From Niastella sp. (GTDB lineage Bacteria; Bacteroidota; Bacteroidia; Chitinophagales; Chitinophagaceae), in contig JAJKIL010000045.1 in assembly GCA_021154515.1 (NCBI GenBank), positions 1-9,484 of the forward strand: a stretch of 9,484 nt of DNA. Direction: 5' to 3'. The translations under genes were made by a program, and so were the position numbers. The notes beneath the pieces are model-generated. The model saw only the letters and a program-made list of their open reading frames with translations. It did not search any database and had not been told where the DNA came from. The stretch's first letter is position 1. Each line of letters starts with the position of its first letter. Shown in pieces: positions 1 through 6,866 of the stretch.

Positions 1-684
1 AATTCATGCGACCTGACCAGTTGCTTTTTATGTAAGCATTGTTTATCAGATTGGAAAGAGCTTATCGCGATCAAAAAGAAGACGTTACAGTTGAAAAAAG
101 GCACCATTATCTTCAAAGAAGGCAACCCGGTTGAGGGCATTTATTTTATAACCGCAGGCTCGGTAAAAGTGCATAAACAATGGGGTGACCAACGGGAACT
201 GATTGTTCGCTTTGCCAAAGCGGGTGATGTTTTGGGACATCGCGGTTTTGGCGCCACCCAGGTATTTCCTGTTTCCGCTACCTGCCTGGAAGACTCAAAA
301 GTTTGTTATATTCCCTACAACTTTCTGCAAGCCACTCTACAAACCAATCCTGTATTTACATATCGCTTATTGCAGGTGTATGCTATTGAATTGCAAAATG
401 CGGAGAAACGCATGCGCGACCTTGCCTTAATGGAAGTAAAAAGTAGAATCGCCCAGGCATTGCTGGAAATAGCCAGTCTGTTTGGAACCGACACGGAACA
501 ATACATCAGCATACCTATCAGCCGGCAGGATATTGCCTCCTATGCAGGCACCACTTATGAGACGGTTTTTAAATTATTTACCAATCTCGTGGCCGAAGAC
601 ATCATTACTTCAACTGGTAAGCGAATAAAAATAAATAATACGATTGCCTTGCAAAAACTGGTAAACGAACCTAACATCGAATAA
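1..684 (+). CDS. Crp/Fnr-family transcriptional regulator with N-terminal four-cysteine cluster (5' end outside window)
   Basis: Cytoplasmic DNA-binding regulator. The frame is open from base 1, so the start lies left of the window; the TTG at 91 is an internal Leu codon, not the start. In-window residues 1-16 carry Cys at 3, 8, 11 and 14 (CX4CX2CX2C). A cNMP-binding-like beta-roll follows, about residues 31-130 (KKGTIIFKEGNPVEGIYFI). A winged helix lies near residues 185-215 (SRQDIASYAGTTYETVFKLF). The recognition helix reads E-T-V-F-K where E. coli Fnr has E-T-I-S-R, so Glu is kept and Arg becomes Lys. The Glu and Arg that hold cAMP in Crp are not seen; that stretch reads GHRGFGATQVFPVSAT, so cAMP sensing is unlikely. 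By analogy with Fnr, the cysteines could bind an Fe-S cluster or sense redox (inference). The TAA at 682-684 directly precedes the ATG of the ClC gene, implying cotranscription. Confidence 0.9.
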   Translation, partial: NSCDLTSCFLCKHCLSDWKELIAIKKKTLQLKKGTIIFKEGNPVEGIYFITAGSVKVHKQWGDQRELIVRFAKAGDVLGHRGFGATQVFPVSATCLEDSKVCYIPYNFLQATLQTNPVFTYRLLQVYAIELQNAEKRMRDLALMEVKSRIAQALLEIASLFGTDTEQYISIPISRQDIASYAGTTYETVFKLFTNLVAEDIITSTGKRIKINNTIALQKLVNEPNIE

Positions 685-2454
685 ATGGATCATACAGCTA
701 AACATTCACACAATCGTATCCCCATCTCTGTATCGCTCGACGAAACAATGAGCCTTAATGACATGAACCAGGCGCAGGCAGGTAATAAAAAAAGACTTGC
801 CATGCTATCAGGGTTCGCTGTAGCAGTGGCCATTTGCATCAGCTTTATTGCAAAGGGACTGGTATACCTCATTAACCTCTTCACCAATCTTGCATTTAAT
901 CATACCTGGTCGGTGGCGCCCGGCAATCCCGGCGGCCATCATTATGGCCTGTTCGTGATCATTGTTCCGGCCATTGGTGGATTGATCGTAGGATTGATGG
1001 CTTTATACGGCTCAAAAGCTATACGCGGACATGGTATTCCCGAAGCCATGGAGCAGATCCTGACCAACAACAGTAAGATAAGACCCAGCATAACCTATTT
1101 GAAACCGCTTTCCTCGGCCATTTCCATTGGTACCGGTGGCCCATTTGGTGCAGAAGGCCCGATCATTGCAACAGGAGGGGCCCTGGGTTCCACCATCGGA
1201 CAACTCTTCCGCATAAGCGCTTATGAAAGAAAGATCCTGCTTACAGCCGGTGCTACAGCTGGTATGTCGGCCATATTCGGCAGCCCGGTAGCCGCCATCT
1301 TTCTCGCCATTGAATTATTACTGTTTGAATTTTCACCCCGTTCAATAATACCTGTAGCATTAGCCTGTATTACCGGTGCAGCCGGCCATCATTTGCTGTT
1401 TGAAGCCGGACCTGTTTTTCCATCACCTGTAATGGAATCACCTTCCAATATGGCGCTGATTACCTACAGTATAATAGGTATTGCTATCGGATTGCTGGCT
1501 GCCGGCGTAACCAAAATAGTATATCTTATTGAAGATGCTTTTGAAAAGCTGCCTGTCCATTGGGCCTGGTGGCCGGCCATCGGCGGTTTGGCAGTAGGTT
1601 TAGTAGGCTATTTTGCACCATATACACTGGGTGTTGGGTATGAGAATATCACGCACGTATTATCCGGGCAAATGACCTTACAACTGATCGTATCGCTGGC
1701 GGTTATGAAATTTATTTCCTGGGCCATTGCATTGGGCAGTGGAACCTCGGGGGGTACACTGGCGCCTTTATTAACTATTGGGGGCGCCACCGGAGCCGCC
1801 TTGGGCATTGCCGCCATGGCCATCTTTCCACAGGCAGGCATCAACGTTTCAATGGCCGCATTAATTGGGATGTCGGCCATGTTTGCAGGCGCCTCACGGG
1901 CTTTGCTTACCTCTATCATTTTCGCCATTGAAACCACGGGGCAGGAAAATGCTTTACTTCCCTTGCTGGCCGGTTGTATTGCTGCCTATATTGTGTCGTA
2001 CTTCCTGATGGAAAATACCATCATGACTGAAAAGATCGCCCGCCGCGGCGTTAAAACACCAGATATTTATCAGCCCGATGTACTGGAAAAGATCACTGTA
2101 GAACAGGTATTGTCAGATGCTACTGTAATAAATGGAGATACCAGTGTGAAAGAAGTAAGGATTTTTTTAGAACAGCAGAAAGATCAACAAAGAAATTATT
2201 ATATCGTGGTGAACAATGAAGGCATCTTCAAAGGCATCGTAAGCGCTTCCAATTTGTTCAGCATGCATCATGAGATAACGCAACCCATTCAAACGCTCAT
2301 TAAAAGAAAGGCCACGGTGATCTCACCGCGCAATACTTTAAAAACAGCGGTGCAGTTAATGGCTTCGGAAAATGTGGATGTGTTGCCGGTGGTTGACCGC
2401 ACCAATAATAGTGTGCTGGGTGTATTGTCGTACAAAGATATTCTGTCGGGCTAA
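685..2454 (+). CDS. ClC-family chloride channel/transporter with two C-terminal CBS domains
   Basis: Inner-membrane anion channel or H+/anion antiporter, 589 residues. The membrane part spans about residues 36-450. Family motifs: GHGIPE at 115-120 (GSGIP in CLC-ec1), GAEGP at 155-159 with gating Glu157, AIEL at 208-211, and GTSGGTLAP at 353-361. Two CBS domains follow, about 470-530 and 532-588; in other proteins such domains bind adenine nucleotides and regulate gating. Several anion-site residues differ from CLC-ec1: His116 replaces the selectivity-filter Ser, Leu211 sits at the internal proton Glu (E203) position, Leu359 replaces the Phe of GIFAP, and Met447 lies where the central Tyr (Y445) is expected. 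Transport mode therefore cannot be assumed. The ATG follows the upstream stop with no gap, and no Shine-Dalgarno is seen. The TAA at 2452-2454 is probably premature, because a basic tail continues in frame to 2586. Confidence 0.93.
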   Translation: MDHTAKHSHNRIPISVSLDETMSLNDMNQAQAGNKKRLAMLSGFAVAVAICISFIAKGLVYLINLFTNLAFNHTWSVAPGNPGGHHYGLFVIIVPAIGGLIVGLMALYGSKAIRGHGIPEAMEQILTNNSKIRPSITYLKPLSSAISIGTGGPFGAEGPIIATGGALGSTIGQLFRISAYERKILLTAGATAGMSAIFGSPVAAIFLAIELLLFEFSPRSIIPVALACITGAAGHHLLFEAGPVFPSPVMESPSNMALITYSIIGIAIGLLAAGVTKIVYLIEDAFEKLPVHWAWWPAIGGLAVGLVGYFAPYTLGVGYENITHVLSGQMTLQLIVSLAVMKFISWAIALGSGTSGGTLAPLLTIGGATGAALGIAAMAIFPQAGINVSMAALIGMSAMFAGASRALLTSIIFAIETTGQENALLPLLAGCIAAYIVSYFLMENTIMTEKIARRGVKTPDIYQPDVLEKITVEQVLSDATVINGDTSVKEVRIFLEQQKDQQRNYYIVVNNEGIFKGIVSASNLFSMHHEITQPIQTLIKRKATVISPRNTLKTAVQLMASENVDVLPVVDRTNNSVLGVLSYKDILSG

Positions 2455-2586
2455 CGGCAAATGGCCGAAGAAGGCCAGGGCACCATCGCTATCTCTCTAA
2501 GAAGAAGAACCTTAAAAATGCTGGTGCATGGTAAAAAAGGTTTTGCCGTGCTGAAGCCCACGCCTAAAAAAGAGGCAGATGTATAA
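2455..2586 (+). pseudogene. Detached in-frame C-terminal tail of the ClC protein
   Basis: After the TAA at 2452-2454 the ClC frame stays open for 43 codons to a second TAA at 2584-2586. The codons read R-Q-M-A-E-E-G-Q-G, then a basic stretch (SLRRRTLKMLVHGKKG) and a Lys-rich end. From memory of the family, many Bacteroidota CBS-type ClC proteins continue past the last CBS domain with a Tyr-Arg-Gln-like sequence and a basic tail, so TAC or TAT changed to TAA is the simplest explanation. The intrinsic terminator follows the second stop, not the first, which fits a gene that once ended here. An ATG at 2461 could in principle start a 41-residue peptide, but nothing supports separate translation. 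Readthrough or a sequencing error are the alternatives. Confidence 0.6.
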
Positions 2587-2609
2587 AGGCGTTTCTCGTC
2601 AATAGCCAT

Positions 2610-2645
2610 AAAAAAGTCCTCCCTACATATGGGGAGGACTTTTTT
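2610..2645. terminator. Bidirectional intrinsic terminator between convergent genes
   Basis: A perfect 14-bp stem pairs AAAAAAGTCCTCCC (2610-2623) with GGGAGGACTTTTTT (2632-2645) around an 8-base loop. It has a T run on both strands. It lies between the end of the ClC gene (plus) and the stop of the lipoprotein gene at 2662 (minus), so it can serve both. Confidence 0.9.
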
Positions 2646-2661
2646 ATAAATGAACTATTGT

Positions 2662-4197
2662 TTAGTAATCTTTAAGTTTCAACAGCCATCCATCTCCTGT
2701 ATCAACTCCCCCAACACTTTCGTTATAACCGGTAACATAAAAGCTGCCATCAGTATTCAACAACAGGCTGGTTGCTTCTTCATATCTTGTTCCACCAAAT
2801 GTTTTACTCCATAGGATCTTACCGCTGGTGTTCAGTTTAAGCACCCACAGATCGTTCGATCCCTGTGTTGCGCCAACATCGCCATCTTTTGAATCTGTAT
2901 CGCATGCTATTAAGTAACCGCCATCAGGAGTAGCTTTTACCACGCAATCCTCCTCTGTACCGGTTCCGCCAAGCAATGTGTTCCATTCCATATCGCCATT
3001 CGCATTCACTTTCACTACCCACAGATCGGCCTTTCCATGGTTGGCGCCTGTTACATCACCAGACTGGCTACTGCTGCTTGAACCTGTAATAATGGCGCCG
3101 CCATCGGCCGTATTTGCTAACTCAAAAGGAGTGTCATATTGACTACCGCCATAGGCCTTCGCCCATACCTTATCGCCATTCGCATTTAATTTTAAGATCC
3201 AATAATCCATATATCCATGAGTGGCGCCTACATCACCGGAATTATTGCTCGATGTAGAGGCTGCTATCATCATGGATCCATCGGGATAAACAGTAACTGC
3301 ATCTGCTCTATCATAGCTTGACCCTCCATATGTTTTTTGCCAGGCTATGTCTCCATTATTGTTAAATTTCACCACCATCACATCTTCATTATGTACAGAA
3401 GTGGAATAGCCACCAACCACAACAAACCCGCCATCCGCGGTAGCGACTATATCTTCGGCATAATCATCATAAGTGCTACCTATTGATTTTGTCCAGGCAG
3501 TATCACCATTGCTTTTCAATTTTATGATCCACCAATCGCCGTAACCAATCGCGTTATCGGTATAAGCGGCAATTGCAAAACCACCGTCTGCAGTAGCAAT
3601 AGCCCTTGAGGCTCCATCATAGTTTGCGCCGCCCATAACACGGGTCCACACCGTATCGCGGTTGCTGTTTAACCTGATCATCCAGACGTCGCGATCACCA
3701 TGATTGGCGCCCACATCGCCGCTTTTATTGCTGCTGGTTATACCGGCCAAAAATAAGCCGCCATCCGGAGTAGATACTACATCAGAAATAAAGTCCTCAC
3801 CTGATCCGCCAAATGTTTTTTGCGATAACAATTGTACATTATACGGTTTTTGTTCTACAGTCGCCTGCGCCTGTAAATTGATCCCCGAATTAACAGGTAC
3901 AGCGGTAACAACAGCAGAACGCGCCGCCGCATTCTGGTTTTCTTTAATTACCGTAACATGAATGGTATCGTTACCATGACCTGTTGTTTTGCTCAATTGC
4001 AACCAATCAGTTCCAGCGGCTACAGATACCTGCCAGTCGAGATTTGATTCTACGATCAGATCTGCCGAAGCGCCCGGAACAGGTGGTAAGGAAAGGGTAC
4101 TTACATTAAAATTCAGAAAAGAGGGTGCATCACTGTCCTTTTTATGACAGGACATAATTACCAGACCCATGCTCAACATGAGAAAAAATTGCTTCAT
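2662..4197 (-). CDS. Surface or periplasmic lipoprotein: BACON domain plus seven-repeat beta-propeller
   Basis: 511 residues. A lipoprotein signal peptide (MKQFFLMLSMGLVIMSC) puts the lipidated Cys at 17. Residues about 28-117 form a BACON-like beta-sandwich with the W-x-V (W55) and W-L (W65) pattern. Seven repeats of 50-60 residues follow, starting near 123, 183, 234, 285, 344, 404 and 462. Each has the form W-x-K-x-x-G-G, acidic stretch, T-x-D-G-G, beta strands, D-x-W-x-x-K-L-N-x-x-G-D, consistent with a seven-bladed propeller. Repeats 1, 4, 5 and 6 carry an extra GDVGAxHG-type loop; 2, 3 and 7 lack it. BACON domains are often linked to carbohydrate or mucin binding, so a glycan- or surface-binding role is inferred; no catalytic residues are recognised. 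There is no type IX secretion sorting domain, so anchoring appears to be by lipid. The start is fixed by the signal peptide. A beta-helix enzyme lies upstream in the same direction, but a terminator separates them. Confidence 0.85.
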   Translation of the reverse strand: MKQFFLMLSMGLVIMSCHKKDSDAPSFLNFNVSTLSLPPVPGASADLIVESNLDWQVSVAAGTDWLQLSKTTGHGNDTIHVTVIKENQNAAARSAVVTAVPVNSGINLQAQATVEQKPYNVQLLSQKTFGGSGEDFISDVVSTPDGGLFLAGITSSNKSGDVGANHGDRDVWMIRLNSNRDTVWTRVMGGANYDGASRAIATADGGFAIAAYTDNAIGYGDWWIIKLKSNGDTAWTKSIGSTYDDYAEDIVATADGGFVVVGGYSTSVHNEDVMVVKFNNNGDIAWQKTYGGSSYDRADAVTVYPDGSMMIAASTSSNNSGDVGATHGYMDYWILKLNANGDKVWAKAYGGSQYDTPFELANTADGGAIITGSSSSSQSGDVTGANHGKADLWVVKVNANGDMEWNTLLGGTGTEEDCVVKATPDGGYLIACDTDSKDGDVGATQGSNDLWVLKLNTSGKILWSKTFGGTRYEEATSLLLNTDGSFYVTGYNESVGGVDTGDGWLLKLKDY

Positions 4198-4359
4198 AAG
4201 AGACGAATAAAAATTAAGGATTTAATTATTGCTAAAATGTGTATACGCACAAGATTTATCAGCCATGGAGATTATTTGTATTGGTATAACTTTCATAAGA
4301 TATAATTAAGTGGCCGAAAAATAGAAAAAAAATTATATAAGCCAGATGCCATTTAGTAA
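4198..4359. other. A/T-rich leader of the lipoprotein gene, no assignable promoter
   Basis: This spacer should hold the promoter of the BACON lipoprotein gene, but I find no good TTTG-N19-TAnnTTTG match on the minus strand. The only small symmetric element is TGTG-N6-CACA at 4238-4251, which is too short to call an operator. Confidence 0.4.
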
Positions 4360-4422
4360 GTGTGCAGTTTTGGGCCATATGCGTGCAGTTTTACCCCAAA
4401 AGCGTGCAGGGCCTGTGTAAAT
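4360..4422 (+). repeat. Three direct repeats with 21-bp period (core GTGCAG)
   Basis: GTGCAG occurs at 4362-4367, 4383-4388 and 4404-4409, exactly 21 bases apart. Units 1 and 2 share GYGTGCAGTTTT; unit 3 shares GCGTGCAG and then departs, and GGGCC recurs in units 1 and 3. The spacing is two helical turns, so the sites face the same side of the helix. Two readings fit. One is a regulator-binding array about 160-225 bases upstream of the lipoprotein ATG. The other is the left end of an IS21-family element, whose ends begin TG and carry several spaced repeats; no matching right end or transposase is present here. Confidence 0.7.
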
Positions 4423-4452
4423 AAAAAAGCCCTCCCGATGCATCGGGAGGGC
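4423..4452 (-). terminator. Intrinsic terminator of the beta-helix enzyme gene
   Basis: A perfect 12-bp inverted repeat, GCCCTCCCGATG (4429-4440) with CATCGGGAGGGC (4441-4452), is followed on the minus strand by six T (complement of AAAAAA, 4423-4428). It lies 35 bases past the stop of the enzyme gene and isolates it from the downstream lipoprotein gene. Confidence 0.9.
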
Positions 4453-4487
4453 CAGTAATGTTATAACAACAATTAATATTTCTCTTT

Positions 4488-6173
4488 TTATCCCATCGCC
4501 ACCGCATCTTTTCCGGCTCCTTTATCAAGCACCAGAGGTTTTAATGCTTTTCGGGTATCCCCACCATTTACAACTATGCCTTCGCTGGCGGCGCCTTCTA
4601 CCTGTAAAAATACAGCAGCATTGCTTAACACCCGGGAAGCGGCGATCAATACATCTTTTGAGTTTATGATCCTGATGAGTTCCGAGTCGGCGCTTCCCTG
4701 TGCGCTTAAGCCCATTACGGAAGCATCCTGCACATTGTCGAATATGACAGCCGGGCGGGCATCGGGCTTTTCATAATCAAAGCGCACGTTATTCAGCGTA
4801 AGATTTTTTACATTACGGGCATACATACCATATGCCGGCGGACCAAACGGCGCTGTTCCCCACACGCCGAAATATTCAGCGGCCACCTGGGGCACTTCCC
4901 GTTTTAACGCCTGCTCTTTTGTTCCGCCACCGGCGTACGTAACATGTACATCGGTAAAGCTGATATTCTCAAGGAATGCATTACCAACACCATTCAATGT
5001 TATGCAGGAATTGATCTCACCATCGAACACCTTTACGCCAAAAGCAATATCAGGGTGATCAACCGGTTTCTCCACTACGGTTGCCCGGATGCCATTGAAT
5101 GAAATATTGCGCACAAAGGAAGGCGTATCACCAGTATCATTTCCTCCATTATTTTTGCCGGTAAAGGCAATACCAATGGGCCCTGTTACATTGCGCATAA
5201 TGATGTTCGAGAAACTAAGGTTCTCCACCCGGGCATTCCCTGAACTGATCTTTACCGGACAGCCATATGTTTCATAGATCAAACAATTACTCACTACAAT
5301 GTTTTGCGCTTCGCCACTGCCAAAACGGAATATTGACCAGCGCGTACTAAAACTGCAGTTGGTTATAGTAACAAACTGGTTGCTGCCAAAAAGGGCGCAG
5401 GCATCGTCCTGGCATTGGATATCGCAATTGGTGATATGCACGTATTGACTGTCGTTAAAATGAAAGCCATCATTATTCCTGTTTACACGGTTGTATATTC
5501 TGATACCCTGTAGCTGCACCTGTTTACAATGCAGAATGCGAAAACAATGGTAGGCGCTGCGCGTAAGAAAAACATCCCTTACCAGGAAGTTGGTGCATTC
5601 ATAGAACACGATCAAATGCGGGCGATCGAAATTGCCGCCCACTCCATGTTGACCCGGACCGGTATTATCACCTTTCCCATTATAGAATGCCTGGCCATTC
5701 CCATCTATGGTACCTCTTCCTTCAATAGTAATGTTTACTGCATTTACCGCATAAACGAAAACGATATTCCCGTTTCCTGATGGTACTCCTTTGCCTGCCA
5801 CATAATCTTCGCGACGGGTACTGCCCAACAATCGCCCCTGTGCCGACAGGTGCAAGGTTACATTCGACTTCAGCTCTACCGTGCCGCAAATAAAATCGCC
5901 TGCCGGTATCAGCACCGTACCGCCATTTTCTTTATTGCAGGCATCAATAGCAGCCTGTATGGCTTTTGTATTAAGCGTTTTTCCATCGCCTTTGGCGCCA
6001 AAATCGCACACATTGAAAATACGGGCGCCAGGTACATTGTCACTGGTGTATTGGGTAGGTGCAGGAGCTGCCTGTACAGCTATGGCAGGTAAAGCAGCAC
6101 CGGCAACGGCCAGTGCCGGAAGCTTCAGGTATTCCAACCACTGGCGGCGCGAGATCGAATCGTTATTATGCAT
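4488..6173 (-). CDS. Tat-exported right-handed beta-helix protein, GH28 / pectate-lyase-3-like
   Basis: 561 residues from the ATG at 6173. That start opens a twin-arginine signal, SRRQWLEYLKLP with Arg9-Arg10, a hydrophobic Ala-rich core and likely cleavage after AVQA near residue 35. The frame extends 33 codons upstream to 6272, but that stretch contains the promoter and would bury the signal. The pectate-lyase-3 opening FNVCDFGAKGDGKTLNT lies near residue 53, followed by beta-helix coils. GH28 landmarks: NND (Asp235) for NTD, QDD (Asp256-Asp257) for the catalytic DD, and a P-V-K (Lys308) where RIK is expected. The GHG motif is absent; that position reads STRWSIFRFGS. Acid/base Asp residues seem kept but the usual His is missing, so pectin hydrolysis is not assured; a divergent GH28, another uronic-acid or rhamnose-linked activity, or lyase chemistry are options. 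The likely location is the periplasm. Confidence 0.85.
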   Translation of the reverse strand: MHNNDSISRRQWLEYLKLPALAVAGAALPAIAVQAAPAPTQYTSDNVPGARIFNVCDFGAKGDGKTLNTKAIQAAIDACNKENGGTVLIPAGDFICGTVELKSNVTLHLSAQGRLLGSTRREDYVAGKGVPSGNGNIVFVYAVNAVNITIEGRGTIDGNGQAFYNGKGDNTGPGQHGVGGNFDRPHLIVFYECTNFLVRDVFLTRSAYHCFRILHCKQVQLQGIRIYNRVNRNNDGFHFNDSQYVHITNCDIQCQDDACALFGSNQFVTITNCSFSTRWSIFRFGSGEAQNIVVSNCLIYETYGCPVKISSGNARVENLSFSNIIMRNVTGPIGIAFTGKNNGGNDTGDTPSFVRNISFNGIRATVVEKPVDHPDIAFGVKVFDGEINSCITLNGVGNAFLENISFTDVHVTYAGGGTKEQALKREVPQVAAEYFGVWGTAPFGPPAYGMYARNVKNLTLNNVRFDYEKPDARPAVIFDNVQDASVMGLSAQGSADSELIRIINSKDVLIAASRVLSNAAVFLQVEGAASEGIVVNGGDTRKALKPLVLDKGAGKDAVAMG

Positions 6174-6197
6174 GATAATCTGGCAATTTGTATTACC

Positions 6198-6228
6198 CGA
6201 AATTACAATGCAGCACTCTGTATTCAAA
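6198..6228 (-). promoter_or_regulatory. Bacteroidota-type promoter of the beta-helix enzyme gene
   Basis: Read on the minus strand: TTTG (6225-6228), 19 bases, then TAATTTCG (6198-6205). This matches the Bacteroidota -33 TTTG / -7 TAnnTTTG pattern except for one base in the -7 element. Transcription would begin about 20 bases before the ATG at 6173, which supports that start over the longer frame. Confidence 0.65.
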
Positions 6229-6274
6229 TGGAAAGAATGGCTATTGACTAACCTATTTTGGCCGGGTAGCAATT

Positions 6275-6300
6275 AAGAAAACCCGCTGGTTACAGCGGGT
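6275..6300 (-). terminator. Intrinsic terminator of the SnoaL-like gene
   Basis: An 8-bp stem, ACCCGCTG (6281-6288) with CAGCGGGT (6293-6300), has a 4-base loop. On the minus strand it is followed by TTTTCTTAATT, a moderate T tract. It sits 27 bases after the SnoaL-like stop and before the enzyme promoter. Confidence 0.75.
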
Positions 6301-6326
6301 ACCTTATAATTTAAAACATAATTTTC

Positions 6327-6704
6327 TTAATAAAAGAATTGCTCTGATATTATCTGGCCGTCCTTTACTTCATACAGCATGATCTCGTTTAATTGAATTC
6401 TGCCATGTGGCTGCACCGTTACTTCCATTTCCCTTACCACGGCAAAATGGTTGCCGGTAACAATCGGTTCACTGGTATAGGCCCTGTGCAGGTCTGTTAT
6501 CCGGCTTACAAATTCCTCTCCTTTCCGGCGAACGGCATCTTTGCCCTCAGCATAGCCCATATAGGGAGATTGCGGCGGATCTATGCTTTTTACATTGTCT
6601 GCAAAAAACTCCTCCTGGATCTGGAACCATTTTTCCTGTTGAGCCAGCTCATTAAATCGGGCGGCTACTTCCTGCGTGGTCAATATAGCTTGTTGGGTTG
6701 TCAT
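6327..6704 (-). CDS. SnoaL-like / NTF2-fold small protein
   Basis: 125 residues, a usual length for a single-domain NTF2/SnoaL protein, with no signal peptide, so probably cytoplasmic. It has the N-terminal helix pair (EVAARFNELAQQEKWFQIQEEFFADNV), a short loop with D-P-P, a helix near GKDAVRRKGEEF, and a curved sheet ending in VTV..GR..LNEIMLYEVKDGQIISEQFFY, typical of the family. The fold forms a cone with a ligand pocket and ranges from cyclases and isomerases to binding proteins, so no specific reaction can be given. The gene has its own promoter upstream and terminator downstream and appears monocistronic. Its start at 6704 lies about 21 bases after the predicted transcription start. Confidence 0.8.
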   Translation of the reverse strand: MTTQQAILTTQEVAARFNELAQQEKWFQIQEEFFADNVKSIDPPQSPYMGYAEGKDAVRRKGEEFVSRITDLHRAYTSEPIVTGNHFAVVREMEVTVQPHGRIQLNEIMLYEVKDGQIISEQFFY

Positions 6705-6730
6705 TGTTTTAATTTTTAGTGGTGTTATAA

Positions 6731-6738
6731 CAAAGGTA
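6731..6738 (-). promoter_or_regulatory. -7 element of the SnoaL-like gene promoter
   Basis: On the minus strand the sequence TACCTTTG matches the Bacteroidota -7 consensus TAnnTTTG exactly, 27 bases before the ATG at 6704. The -33 partner is weak (TGTG or CCTG at 18-20 bases), so activity may depend on an activator. Confidence 0.55.
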
Positions 6739-6796
6739 TTGTCTAATTATAGCTTTCACAGGGTCCTAATTGGACATTATAGAGGGCAGATCTGGA

Positions 6797-6830
6797 CAAA
6801 ATAAAAATGGCGCCTGGTGGAACGCCATTT
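6797..6830 (-). terminator. Intrinsic terminator of the DUF6266 gene
   Basis: AAATGGCG (6805-6812) pairs with CGCCATTT (6823-6830) around a 10-base loop. On the minus strand the stem runs into TTTATTTTG. It lies 37 bases downstream of the DUF6266 stop. Confidence 0.75.
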
Positions 6831-6866
6831 AGATGGAAAGATATCTTTAAGCAATGCGCTGTCTTC

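Noticed and set aside
2461..2586. Independent 41-residue small protein starting at ATG 2461
   Set aside because: It is in the ClC frame and reads as the family's basic tail, with no ribosome binding signal; better explained as a detached 3' end.
4238..4251. TGTG-N6-CACA as a Crp/Fnr operator
   Set aside because: Spacing does not fit the Crp site, half-sites do not match Fnr, and a 4-base arm is expected by chance.
4423..4452. Long GC-rich palindrome as a mobile-element end or REP unit
   Set aside because: Its position after a stop codon and the T run on the minus strand make it an ordinary intrinsic terminator.
6174..6272. 33-codon N-terminal extension of the beta-helix enzyme
   Set aside because: It contains the predicted promoter, has no signal character, and would place the twin-arginine signal internally.
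5881..6276. 131-codon plus-strand frame opposite the beta-helix enzyme start
   Set aside because: It mirrors the signal peptide and pectate-lyase-3 region, has no family resemblance, and crosses the promoter.
6763..6775. GTCC-N5-GGAC upstream of the SnoaL-like promoter as an operator
   Set aside because: The arms are only four bases and there is no second copy with the same geometry; too weak to call.
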